From Dendrolimus kikuchii (lineage: Eukaryota > Arthropoda > Insecta > Lepidoptera > Lasiocampidae), in assembly GCA_019925095.2 (NCBI GenBank), contig CM034389.1, forward strand, positions 22,059,435-22,123,434: DNA of 64,000 nucleotides, in the 5' to 3' direction. The first letter of the stretch is position 1; each line of letters opens with the position of its first letter. The notes under the pieces are model-generated. The model was not told the DNA's origin and made no database searches. It worked only from the letters and a program-made list of their open reading frames with translations. Below, one piece after another: positions 11,225 through 22,226 of this stretch. The position numbers and the translations under genes were made by a program.

Positions 11225-11870
11225 CATGAAGCAGGCAAACATGCAGACGGCCCATCTGATGGAAAGTGGACCAGGAATGTCGCCAACGCGTTGCCCACCT
11301 CTAAGAAGTTTTATATCTTAAAGAACCCCATGTCATAGCGCTAAGGAAAAACCGCGGCGAGAAGTTCTCTCCAGATCACTGTTGTACGCGGAATAAATGT
11401 TCTAGAGAACTGTTGCGTAGTTGAGCGTGGGAGCTCAAGGCAATGGGGATGAATATCCCGTCGCTGGCGAGGGGTGCGGTTATAAAAGTGAGTCGTTGGC
11501 ACCAGATCAAAGTTCCTCGGAAAATTCCCCGTTATTGGAAGGCTAAGCGAATCTAAACTGCCTGTTGGTATGGGATCGTCGACGATACAAACGGCGCGAC
11601 GCTGGATGGAGTCGAGGGGGTCAGTCTGGTAAGCGGGTGCTCCGGCTCATAGATGTGAGCAGTACTCCATATGCGATCTGATTTACGCTTTGTACAACGA
11701 AAGTCGTTGCCGCGGAGTGAAGTACTGCTTGGACCGGTTTAGCACACGAAGCTGTTTGGAGGTAAGTTTAGCCTTACCTTCCAGATGACCCTAAACTGCA
11801 CGTCGTTCGTTATCTCGACACCAAGGATCCCGATACTATTGGAGATAGTAAGATGTCTTCCTTGGAACTG
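11225..11870 (-). pseudogene. Degenerate LINE reverse transcriptase C-terminal half
   Basis: The minus strand reads ITNDVQFRVHLEGKAKL, LRVLNRSKQYFTPRQRLSLY, IRSHMEYCSHLWAGAP and SIQRRAVCIVDDP before ending around PRTTVIWRELL. This order is common to a widespread insect non-LTR family of Jockey/CR1-like type. One in-frame lesion follows the end of the block. The plus-strand left edge also carries a 45-bp trace of the 320-bp repeat. Confidence 0.75.
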
Positions 11871-13224
11871 TGGCGCAGGGACAAATGGGGTATTTTTATG
11901 TGTAAATCAGTCTTTTTGAATATAGTTGACATGCTTATTACACCTTGTATGATGGTAAGTGGTTACTGTTACTTATGGAAATTTGCAACATCCGAGGTGT
12001 TACCAAGGTTTTGATGGCTTAAAAACCCATATCGTACTATGGGGAAACTCAGCTGCGAGCTTACTTCAAATTCCTAACGTGCGCAAGAGAATCGAGTCCA
12101 GGATACTAAGCTGATATGTATGTTGGTGAGTCCACAAGCGTGAATACTCGGTGACCTTGGGTTATAAATAAAAATAGCAAATAAAATATACACCATATAT
12201 TTGAATAATTTTAAATTTTACACTTAACACATGAGGATCACATAAATGGAATTTCAATACAATAAAGCTGGTACAGAATCGATCATGCCTAGAACTAGGT
12301 CTGACTAACGAGAAATCTAGAATAAATAAAACAATATCGGTATGTAAGAATAATACTAGCATAATGAAAATCTTTTAATTTTTTATTACGATTATAGGTA
12401 TAGATATGTTCGCGTTTCTTTTTTAAATTTTTGAGTGATTTAATCTATATTTTCTTTTTAAATAATAAAACGATAACAAGCTGTAGATACATTATCTATG
12501 ACGCTATCTAGAATTTAGGAGCTTTCAGAGTTAAAATAAGTTTCTTATTCGACGATTGTCAATCCTAGTATTCTTCTTCAATGGCAACATATAATTTTTA
12601 ACAAGTTATTGCGAAGCATTCGCAACGGTTTCCAAATTTTTGTATTCTATTCTAAGCATTGGTCTGCCTAGTTCGTTGAAACGCATAAATTCAATTCAAA
12701 CATGGTATGATGGTACATATCGTCAGATGGTATATTTTTATCGTCGAATTATTAAATTAAATAAAAAAAATATGTATTATAGTTACAAGTTCCTGCATTG
12801 ACGCTGACGATATTGTAAACGAACTTATCCGTTTAGTTTTTAAACTTGTATTACCCACCAGGAAAATCAGTAAGTTGATATTGCAGTGGACTGGCTAATG
12901 GCCAATAGAGTAAAAGAGACGTAGCTTAGCACTCATGTACATTATACGGCTAGCCTTAGTCTGGTCAGGCGTCCGGCTGGTCGCAAGTAAGTGTATGCAA
13001 AACTAATTACGATACGCACTACGCAGTCGCTGCCGTCGTACCGGCCCGGTGGCTCTAAACATTATACACGCATTATACGATTGTGATTCAGATTGCTACG
13101 GCAATCCCGCTACCTGGATACTGTGGCCAGCCGAAATGCGGCTACCCGTATAGTCCATACGAGGCCTTAAAATGGAGACTCCGTCTCGGTAATGTAGCGT
13201 AAGATGCTCTACAGCCAATTGCAT
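11871..13224. other. No gene seen
   Basis: AT-rich. 12.88-13.2 kb is GC-richer and may be degraded LINE DNA leading into the RTE remnant. Confidence 0.5.
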
Positions 13225-13345
13225 CGACGACCTGCGCAATGAAGCCAGTAGGGGTTGGATGAGGAAAGTGGAGGACCTGGATATAGTATGGCGCGAAGTT
13301 GGGGAAGCTTATGTCCAATATTGGACAAAGGTTGGCTAAAGAACT
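13225..13345 (+). pseudogene. RTE-like LINE 3' end remnant
   Basis: Reads DDLRNEASRGWMRKVEDLD, then IVWREVGEAYVQYWTKVG and a stop. The WRE.GEAYVQ.WT ending is common at the C-terminus of lepidopteran RTE-type elements. Upstream DNA (12.9-13.2 kb) may belong to it but has no clean frame. Confidence 0.6.
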
Positions 13346-13917
13346 ACAAAATGCCCTGTCACATTTACTGTTACGTTCTAAATTTTTCGCTTAATAAATA
13401 GTGACAGCTAATTTTGAATAATAAACAAGAATTTTCACCAATCATTTATAAATCATACGGATATTGCGTATAGAATGAAAAGCAAATAATTGCATATTTT
13501 TCTGATTTAGGTTTTGATAGGTCTCAATAAAATATTTTTAATACAATAAATTGCTTAGGACTCTATAACAATTTTATTATTATAACATACATAGATCGAT
13601 TTATAACATCAAATATGATAATATGTCTTCTAAACATTCATGGTATATAAGTCATCGATGCGCAATAACGAGATGTTAAAACGAATTATTTCGATTGTTC
13701 AAATACCTCGTTGTCTTTCTATTGTTTTTAGTCGTAATCGATAGTTTCGATGCCGACTCGGGCGTTGCCGTAATGAACGGATGCACCGTTGGACCGACGC
13801 GACTTAAGCTGCGGCTACACACTCCGTTGTATGCGCAATTCAAATTACACAATTAAACTAGAATAACAAGAAACTGGAAGGCACAATGGCTACACATTTT
13901 TTTTTTAAATTTTATGG
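13346..13917. other. No feature seen
   Basis: AT-rich with no recognisable content. Confidence 0.55.
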
Positions 13918-14218
13918 CAAGAGTTTATCTGACAGGCAGACGGCCCACTTGATGGAAAGCGTTTACCATCGCCTATGGACATTTGCAATACCAAAGATGC
14001 TACAAATGCGCTGCTGCTATTTTAAGGGAGACTGGAACCTGGTCACTAATGCCAGAACACAACACAAAGTTGTTATGGCGGCATACTCTAGACCAGGGGT
14101 GGTCGCCATCCAGTCGAATAAATACCCTACCACCTGGCTGTGGCTTGTGATGTTGCCTCTTACGACAGGCCGCCCGGCCGCAGGAAATTGTATTCTTTCT
14201 TCGTTTCTGCACGGATAA
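13918..14218 (-). repeat. 320-bp interspersed repeat, copy 3 (near full length)
   Basis: Ends at right with CTGCACGGATAAAA, the shared 5' terminus. Its plus-strand frame stays open to a stop at the element's very end. Confidence 0.85.
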
Positions 14219-14407
14219 AATATGCAGAACTCACTGTATCTTGAGAGTTCTGGTACTTCGATATTGTAGCCAAGATAAGAGTTGTATGTGCGGTGTCTTA
14301 TTGCATTGGTGACTTTTGCAGAAACTATAAGCAAGCAACGCCTTGAAAGTAACTGGTGAAAAAATTGATTATTATGTAGAAATATACTTTAACATGTACA
14401 TTTACAA

Positions 14408-14886
14408 GACCGGATGGCCTCACACCCAGGTTGTCGGGAATTTGCCCAACTGGATGAACACCACGCGTGGTCCACAGTATGTCACCATAAAAACCTTTTT
14501 TTTTAAGGCGGGGGAAATGCTATTTACTCACAATACTGGGTCCTTTGCAAGGGATTAGACCATAGATGATCATGAAGGCTTTCCCCTTTGATAAGGGGCA
14601 ATTCGAACAATAATCAAGCCAGCTTGTGTGGAGACTCAGAGAAGTTGCACGGACAACAGCCACTACCCACTAAAACCTCCCTTCTCCCATGTGCTCCTCG
14701 CTTTTTATGTAGGAAGGGCTGAGACTTAGAACGTAGTTACGCCCAGTCCACCATAAAAACCTTCAGTTATGTTTCGACATCAGTCACCACAGTCCCCCCA
14801 TCGAGATTGGCAGCGCGTCTGGTGCTATAATGTCATTTTCCATCAGGTGAGACGTCAGCCTGTCTGCCGCACTCCAGCAATAATAG
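14408..14886 (+). repeat. 320-bp interspersed repeat, copy 4, split by an R1 fragment
   Basis: The halves at 14408-14497 and 14764-14886 rejoin when the R1 fragment and one target duplication are removed. More diverged than the other copies. Confidence 0.8.
14498..14748 (-). mobile_element. R1-clade LINE 3' UTR fragment with 15-bp target duplication
   Basis: Reads on the minus strand and ends in A8 (T-run at 14498). It shares a stretch with the 3' UTR of the 32.6-kb element (GGGCGTAACTA...TCTCAGCC...TTTTAGTGGGTA). The duplication CACCATAAAAACCTT is at 14483-14497 and 14749-14763. It interrupts a copy of the 320-bp repeat. Confidence 0.88.
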
Positions 14887-14891
14887 GTCTT

Positions 14892-15228
14892 GGGGCCAAT
14901 TTTGCTATTTCAATATCTTAGCGTTACGAACATATTCAAAGTACGAGTCTACTAAATCCACAATATCTTTTGGATGTCGTCGCAACAGAATAATAGTAGA
15001 AATTGGTATGACTATTAGTAGAAATGGCTTTAGCCTAAATTAATATTGAAAAGCAACCAAAATTTTGAACATTTATTTCAAGAACTTTCGCTTATAAATA
15101 AATATAAAGATAGAGTTGTCGCCACGGCCACCCTATTGGAATTAACAGAATATCGAAATCAGGTAAACCTAGTATTGAACCGATTATCAAGCGATTTTGA
15201 CAAAACAGTAATAGCAGAATTGGGCCCC
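14892..15228. mobile_element. MITE family M3, copy 1
   Basis: 337 bp with inverted ends GGGGCC-AATT(T/C)TGCTATT. An internal stretch recurs at 21430-21690, and its left end recurs at 20680-20790. Confidence 0.75.
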
Positions 15229-15677
15229 TGATGTAATTATTGGAGAATGGATGAAGCCAAGACCTGTGTTATAATTTTTTTTCCCCGCTTTTTTACGGAA
15301 CATGTAACCAAAGCTTAATAATGTACGCCGTGTGGCCGTCGAGACGAAAATGTTGTTTACTCAAACAATCGGTAAACAATTCGATTCATCAATCTAGAAA
15401 CAAGTGGATTGTTGTCCATTACGATTCATAGAATATCCAAACATCTCGGAATTGCCCATCACTAGCACAGTTTCACACAACTAATCCCCGTTCACTATAA
15501 CTTGACGGGCAGTCAAAAACACCTAAAATCGCCTATATTCTAGAAAATTCCAACAAAATTAAGAACAATGTATGCCTTGTAATATTCTCTATTTATAACC
15601 AATTTCATAACATGATATTGAGTGATGTCATTTTTAGAATCTGGTAACCCTGCGCGTCCAGTTATCATAAACGGGTT
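15229..15677. other. No feature seen
   Basis: Nothing recognisable between the MITE copies M3 and M2. Confidence 0.55.
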
Positions 15678-15884
15678 ATAATTCCTCCCGATGTACACTA
15701 GACATATTTTAATAGCACACCACAGTGTATGGAATCGTGTAAGGGGGACAGAGTCCAGAATGCTTATCAAGCAACACTGCCTTTTGCGCTTGCAAATAAA
15801 GTTCAATATAGACCATTTACATGCCCGGGGCATGTAACCGATCTGCACTTTTCTGTGCAAACAAAAACTGCCGATCGGAATTAT
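15678..15884. mobile_element. MITE family M2, copy 1
   Basis: 207 bp with ends ATAATTCC/GGAATTAT. Contains AATCGTGTAAG and GTTCAATATAGA, shared with copies at 18.9 and 59.6 kb. Confidence 0.75.
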
Positions 15885-16337
15885 CGTTCATGCAAAACTG
15901 TAATTATACTCTTTTAATGCACTTAGACCTTAACATTCAGAAATTAATGTATATTTTATACACATTGATTGAATGTCATTTATATTTTAGTATATATTTG
16001 ATTTACATAATTTTAGTGTATGAACATAAAACAAATTGTTAATCAATTTTATAACCTCAGGAATACATGGAATTAGTCAATTATAATTTAACTATAGTCA
16101 TTGTAACTGTTTTTTTACAAAATGACAATCCATGTAATTGAAAATTCAAGTAGTAATATGTCATATCAAAATTAATGTATTAAAAAATATATAAAAATAA
16201 TTTTATAAGAAATTTTATTTAAATCTTTGTTTGCTATGCAGTAGTGCATTTTCAAGTTGAACGTAAATAATTAAATCTATATGAAATATTTCATATTCAT
16301 TGAACTTCTTTACAAAGACGTTCAGTATACTCCTACA
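15885..16337. other. No feature seen
   Basis: AT-rich with no homology noted. Confidence 0.55.
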
Positions 16338-18101
16338 GGAGTTTTTGACAGGAACTGAAAGATGTTGTGCTGTCGTTTTATTTTCTAAAAATGTGTAAAA
16401 TTACTCTAAAATGAACAGTAGTTGTAGGATATTGATAGTTTTTGAATAGTAATTATGTGTTTTTTGTGACAAATGTGAACTGTATAGTCAAATGTCGCCT
16501 TTCGAGTTGTCACAAGAACTCAGTTGAATGGCGTCAGTTGATAACCTACAGTTCAGCTGAACTATACATAGACTTAAGAAAATAAAGAAACTATATTGTA
16601 ATCTAAGATCTGGCTTAAAGGCCTAGCTGCCAAGCCATAAACCTAAATAAATAATATACTCCTACAAACATATAAGTCACAATTATATTATAAAAAAAAT
16701 ATACAATATTTCATTAGACGGTTGTCTACTATATTGTATGTACGTATCTTGTATTATACGTGAATAAAAACATGCAAAGAAATAACTATAGCTAAACATA
16801 ATATATAATACTATTGAATAGGGAATGTCAATAGAACTAAAAAAAATTGTTTAAAGCCTAAGAAATTAAGGAATCTTTCAGTTTTTATTTATTATATAGA
16901 ACTTAAAGTTAAAAACCCAATAAACGTTTTATGAGTTATTCATATTTACCTAAAATGCAAAACTCAGATATTTAAAAATTCAAGGAAAAGAAATTAACAT
17001 TATCAAATAAAGGGACGGAAAAATTGCATAGTGTTAACGATTTATAGACGACAACATGTAAAAATATATATTATAGAACTAAAAATTAAAAAAAAAACCT
17101 GCTAAATAATTTCACTAATTATCCATTATAGTAGAATCGGAAAACAATCAGCAATATGTGTCAAGATTAAATGGCAAACTAATAATATATTTAAAATAAA
17201 ATTGTTAAATAATAATGATTAATCAGACGTTTTTGAAATTAAAATCGAAAGTATCAGACATAAATGTTATCTAAATATAACATATTTATATACCTTAGAA
17301 TATAATATTTACAAAATCGAGGTCCGTTACACGTCAGCCATGGTTGTTAGTAGTTAATAAATCTAAGTCTTATCATAAAAACTAGGTCTCAGACGATTTG
17401 ACTTAGAAACGCATAGTTATCTCCTAAAATGATCTCTAAACGAGGAATGCCGAAAATTGAGCGAAGTGAAGAAAAAGTAGGAAAGCGGACCCTGAGCGTC
17501 GAAGCGAGCACTCCGAACGCAATCGGGATTTAACGGGAGTTATCTCCTAATTGGTTTCATGGCTGAATGAAAATGCAAATCATCCAATTGTATATTATAA
17601 TGTTGAATGATGAATAAAATGGCATATTAGGGTGAATATCTCAATTGGGTCTTCAGGGCCAAATCCTAAGCTACATGAAATAGAGAAAAACACTCAAAGC
17701 AGTCCCAGGCCGATTTTGACGAATATTAACGTGGTATCATTAGATGTCTGAAAAACCAATTGCCCTGTTCTGTTGAAAAACAATTCTTTCCCTTGCTTTG
17801 CCGGTTGACATTTCTATTAGAAATTGATCTTTTTGTTAATGTTTATGGCTTGGCAACTAGGCCTTTAAGCCAGGCGCAATTGCATTGTAGGCTACAATCG
17901 ACGCCTTATAACGGAGTTCTTGTGAAAACTCGAAAGGCCACATTTGACTATACAGTTCATATTTCTCACAAAAACACATAATCACTACTCAAAAACTATC
18001 AATATCCTACAACTATTGTTCATTTTAGAGTGATTTTACACATTTTTAGAAAATAAAACTGCACAGCACAACGTCCTCTTTCAGTTCCCGCCAAAAACTC
18101 C
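16338..18101. mobile_element. Terminal-inverted-repeat element, 1.76 kb, non-coding
   Basis: 16338-16655 and 17840-18101 are inverted copies starting GGAGTTTTTG and sharing GTGTAAAAT, TAGTTGTAGGATATTGATAG and GGCTTAAAGGCCTAG. No transposase frame is seen inside. One edge continues into a second inverted pair (17650-17775 with 18180-18310), so the locus is compound. Confidence 0.75.
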
Positions 18102-18320
18102 AGAAATTGATCTTTACGAGCTACACTATAGATTGATATAAAAACAGGTGTAATTTTTTTTCAAAATCATCTAATTCGATTCCCGACTAGAGTAATTGAT
18201 TTTTCAGAAATCTAATGATACCAGTTTAGTTTTAATCAAAATGGGCGTCGAGACGCCTTTGAGTATTTTATGCAATTTCGCATAATTTAGGATTTGGCAC
18301 TGAAGGCCTAGTTGAAAAAT

Positions 18321-18862
18321 TCACCTGTATAGCGACGGTTAATTCAAGACCTAGCTGGCATCTGAACAACTGCTTTTTACTGATACTCTACGTAAAAATT
18401 CTACCTCAGATAATAGAAGTCTTTAATGTATATAGATTTGTCCTATTTATATTTCAAAACAACAGAACTGTTTTGTTGTGCCCGTAATTACATTTGTATC
18501 ATAGATAAAATGTAGTTTTATGGATACTGTAAATTTTAAATTGAGTTAGGTCTTGACAGTTAACCATCAATATAGACTTTTTTACATAAATATAGATAAA
18601 GCTAAGTAGAAGTATGCCATGAATTCATTAAAATCCTATAGTATAAATTAGGCAAGCTTATACTATTGAAAATAGTTAAGACATGAAATTATTACAGCGT
18701 TCTTTGCGAAGGTACGTATACTGATGTAAGCATATACACAGTACTTCTCTAGGGAAATATATTTAAAGAAAAAAAATGAGATTAAAATATTCAAGTACTT
18801 AAGCCATTTTAAAAGTCATACTTTTGCACCAATATTATTATAGCTGGAGTAATACACAACTA
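18321..18862. other. No feature seen
   Basis: AT-rich; nothing recognisable. Confidence 0.55.
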
Positions 18863-19088
18863 ATAATTCCTACCGATGTACCTGAGCAGTAAAGTAATTT
18901 TAATACACGCGACAGTGTACGAAATCGTGTAAGCGGGACAGAGCTAAGGTAGCTTCACCACCCATAAGAATGTATAGCAAGCAACACTCTGCCTTGTGTC
19001 CTAGTGATTTAAGTTCAATATAGATTATTTACATGTCGGAAACCGTTCTGTCTTATCTGCGCAAACGATAAATACCGATGGGAATTAT
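18863..19088. mobile_element. MITE family M2, copy 2
   Basis: 226 bp with the same ends. Includes AAATCGTGTAAGCGGGACAG. Confidence 0.75.
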
Positions 19089-19401
19089 ATTTTGTGTAAT
19101 ACTATATATACCTACATAGCAAAATTGCTATGTAGTTGTGCTATGTATGTTGCCTTAACAGTAGCACTAGTAACATTTAGTAATAGCAAATCCATCATAA
19201 ACACTAAAAAACGCAGAGCCACGATGTCGGCTATGCATGATTATCTAGACCAGTGGTTCTCAAAGGTACTGTACCGCAACCCAACAAAACTTGCAATTTC
19301 GGGACTCATAGAAAAAGGGTGCGAACTATTAATAAAGGATTCGAATATCAAAAATATTATAATAAAGGTCAACTAAGAAAAAGTTTAATCCATTTTTTTA
19401 G

Positions 19402-19707
19402 CGCTGCTGGAACGGAGAAAGAATAAATTCCTACAGCCGGGCGGCCTGTCGTAAGTGGAGACAAAACAACGCACAGCCAGGTGGTAGGGTATTTGCCCGT
19501 CTGGATGGCTACCACCCCTGGCCTAGAATATGCCGCCCTAACAACTTAAGTTGTGTTCCGGCATTAGTGGCCAGTTTCCAGTCTCCCTTTAGAGAGCGGC
19601 AGGACGTTGGTAGCATCATTGGTGTTACAAATGTCCATAGGCGATAGGAACCGCTTTCCATCAGGTGGACCATCTGCCTGTCTGCTGAAGTCATGCAATA
19701 AAAAAAA
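19402..19707 (+). repeat. 320-bp interspersed repeat, copy 5
   Basis: Near full length, from GGAACGGAGAAAGAAT to CATGCAATAAAAAAAT. Confidence 0.85.
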
Positions 19708-20515
19708 TACTTAAATAGAAGGAGTGCTATCTCAATGCAAAGGACGCATTTGTTTTGTCAGTATAGCCTACATATTACAACAAGAGGGTCACGACTCATA
19801 GTTTGGGAAACGCTGGCCTAGACCGTTTGCGAGGTAAAATGTTTTAAGTGAACAACGTAGTATAATAATGGAGTTTCAGATAATGGTTTATTTATAACAG
19901 CAGATGACATTTTGATGTCAATTAATATTATGCTACTTCAGCATAGTAAACTTTAACTTGATTTTAACGTGTTAAAAATTTAGTCATACGCGATATGTAT
20001 TTACGCATTATATACGAGTATATAATATAGTACTGAAAGTACACAAAATATGACATTTTGCTGTCATTTTTAATATATAGGAAAAGCTTAAGAAAATATA
20101 GATCCACGATCTTATTCATATTGAGTTAGATTAAGTTTGAAAGCCTTTTTTTTGGTTTAAAAACCATAAAGATGAAGAAGCCTTAAAGAAGCCTTCAAAC
20201 TTACACTAACTCATTATGAATAATACCATATATATACATATACTAAAGTCGTATATGATGAAGCATTATATACTGATATATGACTAGAAGTGATTAATAT
20301 TTTCCTTAAACTCTATGTTTTTTGCAATCAGATCAAAATTAGTCTTTTAATTAAAACATTTTATGAAATTTATAAACATAATAATATTTAAAAATAATTG
20401 ATTATAATCAATTATTTTTAAATTAATAACATAATAATACAGGTCTACAAAAGGAAAAAGTGGTATGTGCTGGGTGTCAGACTATGATTTTTTCAGATTT
20501 GAAGTGAGAATTGGA
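19708..20515. other. No gene seen
   Basis: AT-rich. 20388-20425 contains AAAATAATTGATTATAATCA/TTATTTTTAAATTAAT, a small inverted repeat. Confidence 0.5.
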
Positions 20516-20614
20516 GGTCAGTGAGCAAATAATCGAGAAAATCCCAAAAACGATACACGATCGAAAACGATCTTGGGTTTTTTTTGGGTTTTCTCGATTA
20601 TTTGCTTATTGACC
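20516..20614. other. Fold-back, about 35-bp arms
   Basis: GGTCA.TGAGCAAATAATCGAG (left) and CTCGATTATTTGCTTA.TGACC (right) enclose a shorter inner inverted repeat (CGAT..ATCG). Confidence 0.8.
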
Positions 20615-20639
20615 CCTTATTCACATTGATTTGTGTTCA

Positions 20640-21110
20640 ACGGGGAAAAAATACGCCAGAAATGCATTGCCTGACACCTGGGGCCTAATTCTGCTATTTC
20701 ATGGCTTGGCATTGCGACGATATTCAAACCACGATTCCATAGCGACAACGTCAAAAATTCGTATTCTACTAAATCCAGAAAATCTACTCTTTTTTTATAT
20801 ATTAAATAGGTTTCCGTTTTACCATGATCACGTCCAATGCCGGACGATGATGCGGTTCCTATATAGTACTTATTCACACGAGACTTGAAAATACCCGGAT
20901 TGTACTTTTCTGGAAACACGGACTCTGGTAGTGCATTCCACAATTCTGCCGTACGCAGAAGGAACGTGGAGGCGAAACGTTTAGTACGCACTGGTAGCAT
21001 TACCACTGTGAAACGATGGCGTAGACCAGAGCGCCTTGTGGTCCGAAGATGGAATGGTGTAGGGGGAATCAGGTCGAACAGTTCAACCGCACACTATACG
21101 ATATTAATCC
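20640..21110 (-). pseudogene. LINE 3' end (same broad RT family)
   Basis: The minus strand contains RTKRFASTFLLRTAELWNAL, then FPEKYNPGIFKSRVNKYYIG, the extreme C-terminus of this LINE type. The rest of the 129-codon frame (20617 side) runs into a MITE and is not LINE-derived. Confidence 0.75.
20678..20790. mobile_element. MITE family M3, left-end fragment
   Basis: GGGGCCTAATTCTGCTATTTC, then ATATTCAAA..CTACTAAATCC, as in copy 1. Confidence 0.65.
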
Positions 21111-21117
21111 TATAACT

Positions 21118-21428
21118 AAGCTTTTTTTAAAAAGGTTTTTAAATACAAACTTTTGAGATCCTGGATATTATGTAGCAGCAGAGTGCTTGCCAAGACAAGT
21201 AAAACGAGCCCAAAGACGACGGGTCTATCTTGTTTAGTATAGGACTTCCTATGACCACCTTGCGACTCCATATTATTGCATTGTCAAGCGATATACTTAT
21301 GCGTGCAAAATTTCAGCTCAATCGGAAACCGGGAAGTTGGTCAAATTTAACTTGCAAGATTCCACCCGAATTTACATACATACATAGGTACATCCATTGC
21401 AAGTTAAATAAAAGCTTCTAAAAAGCTC
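21118..21428 (+). repeat. 300-bp repeat R3, copy 1
   Basis: Starts AAGCTTTTTTTAAAA and ends near AAAAGCTT. Shares TTTTGAGATCCTGG, GACGGGTCTAT and AAATTTCAGCTCAATCG with two other copies. Confidence 0.82.
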
Positions 21429-21429
21429 G

Positions 21430-21690
21430 ATATCATCTCGTCAGAATAGTATAATAGTAGGTAGTAGAAAAAAATTGGTATAACCATTAGCAGAACGGGC
21501 GTAATCCGAAATTAATATTAAAAGCTACCAAAATTTTTAAGCAGTTTTTTCACGAGTTTTCTCTTATAAATATTTATAAAAAGACAGAGTGGCGTGCCAC
21601 GGGTACGCCATTGGAATTAATAGAATACCAAAATCTGGCAAACCTACGGCGATTTTGAAGAGATAGTAATAGCATAATTGGACCCCTGAA
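21430..21690. mobile_element. MITE family M3, copy 2 (left end missing)
   Basis: Shares TAGTAGAAA..GGTATAAC-CATTAG and ends ATTGGACCCC. Confidence 0.7.
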
Positions 21691-21699
21691 CATAAAACT

Positions 21700-22063
21700 T
21701 TTTTGTTGTGTAACTATTATACGAGGTAATTAATATAAGTCCTTATTATATTCTCAAGAACTTACATTAAAATATACATATATTATGGAATACATTTATA
21801 AGTTGGCAAAAACATTTAGAAATCTTAAGTTTCCTTAAAAAAAATCTTTATATATAATAATAATAATATTATTATTATTCTATGGCTAAAAAAGGAAAAA
21901 TATTAAGATTTCTTAATATATTAAATAGATTATATCGAAAGTAAAATGCGTTAAAAGGAATGTTAAATTCGGAATGTTTGGTTTTCGAGATATAATTTTT
22001 GATTTTTAATAGACATACAGTCTAAAAAGTTAAATAATTGCTAATACAATCTCAAGATTTGTC
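21700..22063 (-). other. Probable PHM 3' UTR and flank
   Basis: Non-repetitive AT-rich DNA after the PHM stop, with an (ATA)n-like run at 21850-21880. Confidence 0.4.
22005..22010 (-). promoter_or_regulatory. Possible PHM poly(A) signal (ATTAAA)
   Basis: ATTAAA on the minus strand about 55 nt after the PHM stop codon. I saw no canonical AATAAA closer than this. The true 3' end cannot be fixed from sequence alone. Confidence 0.35.
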
Positions 22064-22226
22064 TTAAGATATGTTTGAGTCAAAATCTGGTATGCGGTTG
22101 AAGTTTGTCATCCTCCAATAGTAATATGGAGGTCCGTCCGTGAAGCAATATTTCTGTTCTAACGGGGTGTCGTCTTGAACCCAATACATTATATAGAAGT
22201 TGCACATCTCGTCATTATTTGTTGCT
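22064..22226 (-). CDS. Phm: PHM exon 9 (last CuM ligand and stop)
   Basis: Encodes ATNNDEMCNFYIMYWV, then KYCFTDGPPYYYW, and ends FDSNIS with TAA at 22064-22066. Met291 in DEMC is the methionine ligand of CuM. Acceptor TTTATTCCAG. The protein stops just after the catalytic core. Confidence 0.96.
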
